From Chitinophagaceae bacterium (lineage in GTDB: Bacteria > Bacteroidota > Bacteroidia > Chitinophagales > Chitinophagaceae), in NCBI GenBank assembly GCA_021323155.1, contig JAJTCI010000053.1, forward strand, positions 1 through 10,347: a stretch of 10,347 nucleotides of DNA, given 5' to 3'. Made by a program: the position numbers and the translations under genes. This document shows, piece by piece, positions 5,822 to 10,347 of the stretch; the first letter of the stretch is position 1; each line of letters begins with the position of its first letter. The notes beneath the pieces are model-generated. The model was not told the origin of the DNA and ran no database searches. It saw nothing but the letters and a program-made list of their open reading frames with translations.

Positions 5822-6643
5822 ATGAAAAAGCTATTAGTAGCGTTCGTGGCCATACTGGCTGCGGGAAATGCCTTTGCCCAGGCGGATACCACGAAAGAAA
5901 GATCAGATACATTGGTCGTGGGCAACTTCATTATCATCAAGAAAAACCGTGAAGGAACGAATGACACCTCCGACGTCAAGATCAGCAAACAAAAACGGAA
6001 GAAAAATGTAAGCACCAACTGGTTTGTGCTGGACCTTGGCTTTGCTAACCTGAGAGACGAAACCGCTTACGGCTCAGCTGAAGCGAATGGATATTTACTT
6101 GGTACACCCAACTTCACCAAGGCGGATATGAAACTGGTAACAAACAAAACGTCCAACGTCAACGTCTGGTTCTTTATGCAAAAACTGAATGTGGCCAGCC
6201 ATGTACTGAATCTCAAGTACGGTCTCGGTGCCGAGATGTACAATTTCCGCTATAGCAACAATATCAGTTATCGGGAGAAACCAACGGTTGGAGTGATACG
6301 CGACTCGGTAGACTTCTCTAAAAACAAGCTATTTGCCGCCTACGCCACGGTGCCCTTTATGGTCAACATCAATGTCACGCCGCACCGGAAGCAGGGCCTG
6401 GGAATCAGTGCAGGGGTGAGCGCCGGATACCTTATCAGCAGCCGTAATAAGCAGGTGAGTGACGAGCGGGGCAAACAAAAAATAAAAGGTGATTTTGAAT
6501 TGGAAAAATGGAGACTGGCATACATTGGGGAACTCAGCCTCGGGCCGGTTAGACTATACGCCAGTTACAGTACGAACAGGCTACACGAAAGGGGACTAAC
6601 ACAATACCCCTATGCTGTCGGTGTTCGGTTCAGCAACTGGTAA
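5822..6643 (+). CDS. Exported outer-membrane beta-barrel protein
   Basis: 273 residues with a clear signal peptide (MKKLLVAFVAILAAGNAFA, cleavage before Q20). After a charged N-terminal region (about 21-62, including KISKQKRKKN) come alternating polar/aromatic stretches typical of outer-membrane strands, e.g. NWFVLDLGFANL, NVWFFMQKLNV, LNLKYGLGAEMYNFRY, GLGISAGVSAGYLI, LAYIGELSLGPVRLYASY, and a last strand YAVGVRFSNW ending in an aromatic residue as in a C-terminal beta-signal. This fits the small porin-like barrel proteins (outer membrane protein beta-barrel families) often found beside ECF sigma/anti-sigma pairs in Bacteroidota. It starts 18 bases after the anti-sigma gene and is followed by a strong terminator, so it is the last gene of the operon. 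The ligand or role is unknown; it may be the sensor partner or a structural envelope protein. Confidence 0.82.
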   Translation: MKKLLVAFVAILAAGNAFAQADTTKERSDTLVVGNFIIIKKNREGTNDTSDVKISKQKRKKNVSTNWFVLDLGFANLRDETAYGSAEANGYLLGTPNFTKADMKLVTNKTSNVNVWFFMQKLNVASHVLNLKYGLGAEMYNFRYSNNISYREKPTVGVIRDSVDFSKNKLFAAYATVPFMVNINVTPHRKQGLGISAGVSAGYLISSRNKQVSDERGKQKIKGDFELEKWRLAYIGELSLGPVRLYASYSTNRLHERGLTQYPYAVGVRFSNW

Positions 6644-6682
6644 AACATTATTTGGCGTTTTTTCTCATGTGCATTTGATACG

Positions 6683-6712
6683 GCTCCCGGCTCCCCGGGA
6701 GCTTCTTTTTTT
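6683..6712 (+). terminator. Strong rho-independent terminator of the sigma operon
   Basis: GCTCCCGG (6683-6690) pairs perfectly with CCGGGAGC (6695-6702) across a CTCC loop, followed by TTCTTTTTTT (6703-6712). It lies about 40 bases after the barrel-protein stop. The stretch from here to 6912 shows no further gene and no consensus promoter; the nearest candidate is AATTTTTG at 6839-6846, one mismatch from TAnnTTTG. Confidence 0.92.
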
Positions 6713-6912
6713 CCACGGCGGCAGATTAAATATGCTTTAAACCGCTTAAGAAACGATTGTTATAAAAGAATTGCATAGTTCTTGCTTTTGCGGGGGAAGA
6801 AGATTTTCGACAACCAGCCTTAACAGTTTAACTGACTAAATTTTTGTGAAAGGCCAATGTCGCGATAATCTTCCAGGAACTTAACCGTTCTCTTTTAAAA
6901 TCACCTTGTCCT

Positions 6913-7422
6913 ATGCGCATCCTTGCCACCGCTTCGCTCTTAGCGCTGATATTCATCGGCAACACATCGTTTTATTCCAAGGGCACTTATACGATCCTCG
7001 TTGACAAGAGCGATTATGAGTTGCACGTATATAAAGACGGCGAATGGGTGGGTGGATACCCAGTGGTATTTGGCAGTAACGACCAGGGCGACAAAATGAT
7101 GGAAGGCGACCGTAAGACACCTGAAGGTACTTTCCGCATCACCAGCAAACGCGTACACGACAAATGGAGCCGCTTTATGCTCCTCGACTATCCAACTAAA
7201 GAAAGCTATCAAAAATTCAATGACCGCAAGGCAAAAGGATTGATACCTAAGAATGCCAGGATCGGTGGAGCGATTGGCATACATGGCACCTGGCCGCGGG
7301 AAGATTATGCGGTCGACCGTTACCAGAACTGGACGCTCGGTTGTATCAGCCTGAAAAACGAACACGTCCAGGAACTTTACAACATGATCCCCAGCGGTAC
7401 ACAGATCACCATCCGCAAATAA
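6913..7422 (+). CDS. L,D-transpeptidase (YkuD domain), exported
   Basis: 169-residue periplasmic enzyme predicted to form or exchange peptidoglycan cross-links (or attach proteins to peptidoglycan) through a catalytic cysteine. Signal peptide at 1-20 (MRILATASLLALIFIGNTSF). YkuD signatures: the N-terminal strand TYTILVDKSDYELHVYKDG, GDRKTPEGTFRI (65-76), I123-H124-G125 (catalytic His region) and W140-T-L-G-C144-I-S-L with the catalytic C144. The domain fills the whole mature protein, with no LysM or other wall-binding module. The residue two after the cysteine is Ser, where many YkuD enzymes have Arg. The stop codon directly abuts that of the convergent hydrolase gene. YkuD enzymes are generally insensitive to most penicillins; linking this to the beta-lactamase in the window would be speculation. 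Confidence 0.93.
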   Translation: MRILATASLLALIFIGNTSFYSKGTYTILVDKSDYELHVYKDGEWVGGYPVVFGSNDQGDKMMEGDRKTPEGTFRITSKRVHDKWSRFMLLDYPTKESYQKFNDRKAKGLIPKNARIGGAIGIHGTWPREDYAVDRYQNWTLGCISLKNEHVQELYNMIPSGTQITIRK

Positions 7423-8403
7423 CTATTTTTCCTGCAGGAAGGCAGCTACGGTTGACGTCCATTTGGACCTTTCATTTACCAGCAGGCTTTGATGCCCCGA
7501 ACCGGTATACTTTACCAGGTACTTATCTTTTGATACCATGTTTTGAAATATCCTGTCAGTTTCACCTTCTGTTACCCTCACATCCCGGGTACCCCATTGG
7601 AGTAACACTGGACAGTTTATTTTCTTCGCGTAATCCTCGGGATTGTGATCAAAACCGTTGAAGCCCCTTTCTACACTACCCCAGAACGTTAGCAATGACG
7701 AAACAGGTTGTGCGGGAACACCCATTATCCGGCAACGTCCTTTGACCGCACCAAGCAAACTCCCGAAGGGCATTTCCAATATCATCCGCGAAGGCTTCAG
7801 CTCAAAATCATGGACGGCTTTCATTTGCGCAGCCGCGCCCATCGATATTCCCCAGAAAATAATATTCTCTTCTCCACTGGCTTTAACGTGATCATAGGCG
7901 GCCTTTACATCTTTTGCTTCCTCCGCCCCGATCGTACAAACACTGCCTTCACTATTGCCATGTGCGCGAAAGTCTACCAGCAGCACCCGGTAATTCATGT
8001 TTTGAAAGGACTGCGCTTCTTCCAGGATGTCAGATTTATTAGCCGCATGACCATGAAACATGATAATTGTGCCTGCATGACCCATGCTATCAGGAGTACG
8101 ATCGATCGATTCCCAGGCTTCCAGGGCCACTCCATCGCTTGTTTGCAGGATAACGGTATTAACAGCGAATGGTGGTGTCGACGTGGTCTTCTTTCTATAA
8201 CTCTTTACACCAACCAGCAAAGCCTTTGTCTTATCAAAGAAACCTGCTTTATCTACCTGGAATTTTTCAATGGGTTTATCACTGTCGTAGAACCGGGTAA
8301 AGTTGTAGGCGTGAAATGCGGCCATGATGTTGAGCAATACGAAAAGCACAACAAGGCTATATGCCAGCCGCTTTAACCACTTACGGGGCTTATTCGATAA
8401 CAT
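7423..8403 (-). CDS. Membrane-anchored alpha/beta hydrolase
   Basis: 326 residues from the ATG at 8403. An upstream in-frame TTG at 8412 would add MEA and deepen the overlap with serS. The N-terminus has a basic flank (NKPRKWLKR) and one membrane helix at about 14-33, so the catalytic domain is anchored, probably facing the periplasm. Fold landmarks: oxyanion-loop MFHGHAANK (115-123), VDFRAHGNSEG, nucleophile elbow W-G-I-S187-M-G, acid in QWGTRD274 and base in GSGH304QSLL. This complete Ser-Asp-His triad resembles the BAAT/YqiA/FrsA-like serine aminopeptidase S33 group of small esterases and acyl hydrolases. The substrate cannot be told. It lies downstream of serS, overlapping its last 14 bases, so is probably co-transcribed with it. 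Confidence 0.87.
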   Translation of the reverse strand: MLSNKPRKWLKRLAYSLVVLFVLLNIMAAFHAYNFTRFYDSDKPIEKFQVDKAGFFDKTKALLVGVKSYRKKTTSTPPFAVNTVILQTSDGVALEAWESIDRTPDSMGHAGTIIMFHGHAANKSDILEEAQSFQNMNYRVLLVDFRAHGNSEGSVCTIGAEEAKDVKAAYDHVKASGEENIIFWGISMGAAAQMKAVHDFELKPSRMILEMPFGSLLGAVKGRCRIMGVPAQPVSSLLTFWGSVERGFNGFDHNPEDYAKKINCPVLLQWGTRDVRVTEGETDRIFQNMVSKDKYLVKYTGSGHQSLLVNERSKWTSTVAAFLQEK

Positions 8404-9661
8404 GGCTTCCAAAATAACTTTGCAGCACTTTAGGGATCTTTATTCCGTCGGCTGACTGGTGATTTTCAAGTATTGCAGCCAGTATGCGCGGCAACGCCAG
8501 GCTACTGCCATTCAGCGTATGAACGAGTTGTGTCTTGCCTGCTGCATCCTTATACCGGCACCGCATCCGGTTGGCCTGGAAATTTTCAAAATTACTCACG
8601 CTGCTCACCTCCAGCCATCTTTCCTGTGCTGCACTATACACTTCAAAGTCATAAGTGATCGCACTGGCAAAACCCATGTCGCCACCGCAGAGTTTTAGAA
8701 TTCGGTACGGCAACTCCAGTGATTGAACCAGTCGCTCCACGTGGTTGACCATCTCGTCTAGTGTTTCATAACTCTTTTCCGGTTCAACTACCTGTATGAT
8801 CTCCACCTTCTCAAATTGATGTAGCCGGTTCAACCCGCGAACGTCCTTTCCATAGCTTCCAGCCTCACGGCGGAAACAAGGAGAATAGGCGGTCATCTTA
8901 ACGGGCAGGTCTTCCGCTCGTAAGATAGAATCGCGGTAAATATTGGTTACCGGGACTTCCGCGGTAGGTATCAGGTAATATTTGTCTTCAGTAACAAAAT
9001 ACATCTGCCCTTCCTTATCCGGCAACTGGCCGGTACCATAAGCAGAATCTTCGTTCACCATAAATGGCGGCAAATATTCGGTATAGCCCGCCTCCGTGTT
9101 ATAATCCAGGAAGTATTGTATGAGCGACCGCTGAAGTTTTGCTCCCTTATGCATATACACAGGGAAGCCACTGCCTGTGATCTTGTTGCCCAGCTCGAAA
9201 TCGATGAGGTTGTATTTTTTCGCAAGGTCCCAGTGAGGTAACGGGGGCGTATCAAATTGCGGGCGGATACCGCCTTCACGTATCACCTCGTTCTCTTCGG
9301 GCGACTTTCCCTCCGGCACCAGGGCCGAAGGCAGGTTCGGCAGCTGGATCAGCGTATCGGTGAGTTTTTTTTCTGTCGCCGCCATTTGTTGCTTTAACGG
9401 CTCCAGTGCTGACTTATGTTCGGCGACTGCCTGCTTCAGCACTTCAGCCTCTTCTTTTTTCCCTTGCGCCATCAGTTTTCCGATGTCCTTCGACGCCGTG
9501 TTCACCTTCGCCTGAGTATTGTCGAATTCAGCCTGCAACTTTTTCCTTTCATCGTCCAGCGCTATGATTTCATCCACCAGTCCAGGCTGTTTGAAGTGCT
9601 TTACCGCCAATCGCTTTAGAGCTTCCTCCTTGTTCTGCCTGAGAAAATTAACCTGTAACAT
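8390..9661 (-). CDS. serS: Seryl-tRNA synthetase
   Basis: Class II aminoacyl-tRNA synthetase charging tRNA-Ser (and the initial Ser on tRNA-Sec where present). 423 residues, normal length. The N-terminal arm that contacts the long variable arm of tRNA-Ser is a helical hairpin of charged coiled coil, about 30-105, followed by LIQLPNLPSALVPEG (104-118). The catalytic core contains TAEVP (233-237), motif 2 SPCFRREAGSYGKDVRGLNR (260-279) with HQFEKVEI, and motif 3 LNGSSLALPRILAAILEN (383-400). All expected elements are present. The ATG at 9661 gives the canonical start MLQVNFLRQN. Divergent from the small gene at 9873; its 3' end overlaps the hydrolase start. Confidence 0.98.
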   Translation of the reverse strand: MLQVNFLRQNKEEALKRLAVKHFKQPGLVDEIIALDDERKKLQAEFDNTQAKVNTASKDIGKLMAQGKKEEAEVLKQAVAEHKSALEPLKQQMAATEKKLTDTLIQLPNLPSALVPEGKSPEENEVIREGGIRPQFDTPPLPHWDLAKKYNLIDFELGNKITGSGFPVYMHKGAKLQRSLIQYFLDYNTEAGYTEYLPPFMVNEDSAYGTGQLPDKEGQMYFVTEDKYYLIPTAEVPVTNIYRDSILRAEDLPVKMTAYSPCFRREAGSYGKDVRGLNRLHQFEKVEIIQVVEPEKSYETLDEMVNHVERLVQSLELPYRILKLCGGDMGFASAITYDFEVYSAAQERWLEVSSVSNFENFQANRMRCRYKDAAGKTQLVHTLNGSSLALPRILAAILENHQSADGIKIPKVLQSYFGSHVIE

Positions 9662-9663
9662 CT

Positions 9664-9681
9664 TTTGCCGTTTGCGGCAAA
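9664..9681 (-). repeat. 7-bp inverted repeat between serS -7 element and start
   Basis: Minus strand TTTGCCG - CAAA - CGGCAAA is a perfect 7-bp dyad with a 4-base loop, ending 2 bases before the serS ATG. It overlaps the last four bases of the predicted -7 element. It could be an operator-like palindrome, or a start-proximal hairpin if transcription begins further upstream. Confidence 0.5.
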
Positions 9682-9685
9682 GATA
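9678..9685 (-). promoter_or_regulatory. Putative serS promoter, -7 element TATCTTTG
   Basis: On the minus strand TATCTTTG matches TAnnTTTG exactly, 16 bases upstream of the serS ATG; identical to the octamer upstream of kbl. I see no good -33 TTTG at 17-23 bases upstream. Confidence 0.5.
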
Positions 9686-9859
9686 GCCTTTGGAGATTTT
9701 TGTTTGGGGATCGAAGTCATACTACTACTGGATGTAAGGGCTAACGGAAGCTCCTGTCCGGCCCCGCCCTTGAAACACCAATTAATGACCCGGTTTTTTT
9801 CTGCCGGCGACCACGGCAAGCTTTAGACATTCTTTAAATGATCGCTTGCCCGGGGTTAG

Positions 9860-9867
9860 TACATTTG
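9860..9867 (+). promoter_or_regulatory. Putative -7 element TACATTTG directly before the ATG at 9873
   Basis: TACATTTG matches TAnnTTTG exactly and ends 5 bases before the start codon, so the transcript would have almost no leader. A -33 element is weak (TTTA about 23 bases upstream). This element also argues for ATG 9873 as the start over the TTG at 9846, which lies upstream of it. Confidence 0.45.
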
Positions 9868-9872
9868 CCACC

Positions 9873-10217
9873 ATGAATATTAATGACGACCTGGTTCAGC
9901 GTTGGTGGAACCTGGAAGCGAAATTGACCGAGCGGTTTGGGAAAAAACCTGATATGGAAGCCATACTCTTCCTCGTAGGCATCCAGGAAACGGGGTTTAT
10001 GCCTGCGAAGATCACCAAGGAGCAGAAGCAGGATCTCATGCACGTGGCTACCTGTAGTCTTTTATCGGCAAGTGGCTACTACGTATTGGAGGGCAGGGAT
10101 GAAGAAGGATGGCCTCATTACAAGCAGGTGAAAGAATTGCCAATATTGGGCCTTATGGAGCAGGAAAATTTTCTGAAAGACCATATTTTACTTTATTTCG
10201 GAAATCAAGAATTCTGA
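9873..10217 (+). CDS. Small conserved-looking cytoplasmic protein, unknown function
   Basis: 114 residues from ATG 9873 (MNINDDLVQRWWNLEAKLTERFG). The frame opens earlier at a TTG (9846), but that start would lie upstream of the predicted -7 element. The protein is soluble, with no signal peptide or membrane helix, and mostly helical with conserved-looking aromatic and charged clusters: QRWWNLEAKL, DMEAILFLVGIQETG, TKEQKQDLMHVATCSLLSASGYYVLEG, DEEGWPHYK and EQENFLKDHILLYF. It resembles an uncharacterised family I associate with Chitinophagia/Sphingobacteriia genomes, but I cannot name a function. One cysteine (C61), no catalytic motif. Divergent from serS and 1 base before the next gene, suggesting co-transcription with it. 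Confidence 0.78.
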   Translation: MNINDDLVQRWWNLEAKLTERFGKKPDMEAILFLVGIQETGFMPAKITKEQKQDLMHVATCSLLSASGYYVLEGRDEEGWPHYKQVKELPILGLMEQENFLKDHILLYFGNQEF

Positions 10218-10218
10218 C

Positions 10219-10347
10219 ATGAAAAAATTGCTTACCGGTTTCCTGGTCTTATCTGTCCTATCACTGCAGGCGCAAAAAACAGGCAATGCCAGGCCCACTT
10301 ATAAAACAAAATCAACGACCGGGAAAAAAGTCACAGCGCCGGCTCCT
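10219..10347 (+). CDS. Start of an exported protein, cut by the right edge
   Basis: 43 codons visible, open to the end of the window. MKKLLTGFLVLSVLSLQAQ is a clear signal peptide with probable cleavage at LQA|Q; the following region is low-complexity and basic (K/T/G/P: ARPTYKTKSTTGKKVTAPAP), like the linker that precedes a folded domain in many Bacteroidota periplasmic proteins and lipoproteins. There is no lipobox cysteine. It starts 1 base after the stop of the preceding gene. The family cannot be told from this fragment. Confidence 0.7.
   Translation, partial: MKKLLTGFLVLSVLSLQAQKTGNARPTYKTKSTTGKKVTAPAP

Noticed and set aside
6940..7365. 141-residue open frame on the minus strand
   Set aside because: Antisense shadow of the L,D-transpeptidase; no motif and no start context.
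7429..7440. Palindrome TTCCTGCAGGAA near the convergent stop codons
   Set aside because: No loop is possible and no T-run follows the stem on either strand as a terminator would need; it lies inside the hydrolase coding end.
7708..8376. 222-residue open frame on the plus strand
   Set aside because: Antisense to the alpha/beta hydrolase, which has an intact Ser-Asp-His triad; the plus-strand product is Cys/His/Phe-rich with no recognisable fold.
8404..8412. TTG start for the hydrolase at 8412
   Set aside because: It only adds three residues and more overlap with serS; an ATG is available at 8403.
9792..9822. Stem CTGCCG/CGGCAAG after a T-run, as a terminator
   Set aside because: The T-run precedes the stem on the plus strand, and on the minus strand the stem is followed by As; both flanking genes point away, so no terminator is expected.
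9846..9872. TTG start for the 114-residue protein
   Set aside because: The region upstream of ATG 9873 contains an exact -7 promoter element, so it is unlikely to be translated.
1..10347. Mobile element, CRISPR array, phage defence island or biosynthetic cluster
   Set aside because: No transposase, integrase, direct-repeat array, toxin-antitoxin pair or nuclease/helicase gene was found on either strand; the beta-lactamase has no transfer signature around it.

Overview
The window looks like chromosomal DNA of a Bacteroidota bacterium, most likely Sphingobacteriia/Chitinophagia (Chitinophagaceae-like). The reasons are a BatB/BatC aerotolerance pair, an ECF sigma / membrane anti-sigma / outer-membrane barrel cassette, weak Shine-Dalgarno signals, and several near-consensus Bacteroidota -7 elements (TAnnTTTG) close to start codons. 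The genus assignment is inference. I see no tRNA, rRNA, insertion sequence, CRISPR array or phage gene.

Left block (1-3664, minus strand). Read in transcription order it is kbl (2-amino-3-ketobutyrate CoA ligase), a class D beta-lactamase lipoprotein, batB (VWA-domain membrane protein) and batC (TPR protein, cut by the left edge). The kbl stop and the lactamase start are one base apart, batB follows after 40 bases, and batB/batC share an ATGA overlap. All four could be read from one promoter just upstream of kbl (TATCTTTG, 3657-3664). It is unusual that the beta-lactamase, and not batA, precedes batB.

Middle block (3638-6712, plus strand). A 329-base non-coding stretch with small inverted repeats precedes a 67-residue exported Cys-containing peptide gene, which has its own terminator. 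Then come an ECF sigma factor, a membrane-anchored putative anti-sigma factor with a tandemly duplicated cytoplasmic module lacking zinc ligands, and an outer-membrane beta-barrel protein, ending at a strong terminator. The spacing (2 and 18 bases) indicates one operon. It probably forms a trans-envelope signalling unit: sigma factor in the cytoplasm, anti-sigma across the inner membrane with a long periplasmic arm, and a barrel in the outer membrane.

Right block (6913-10347). An exported L,D-transpeptidase (plus) abuts, stop codon to stop codon, a membrane-anchored alpha/beta hydrolase (minus). The hydrolase overlaps the end of serS (minus). Divergent from serS is a small conserved-looking cytoplasmic protein of unknown function whose -7 element is almost on its start codon, followed one base later by the start of an exported protein cut by the right edge.

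Most genes are ordinary housekeeping or envelope functions. The least described items are the sigma / duplicated-module anti-sigma / barrel cassette and the small exported peptide.
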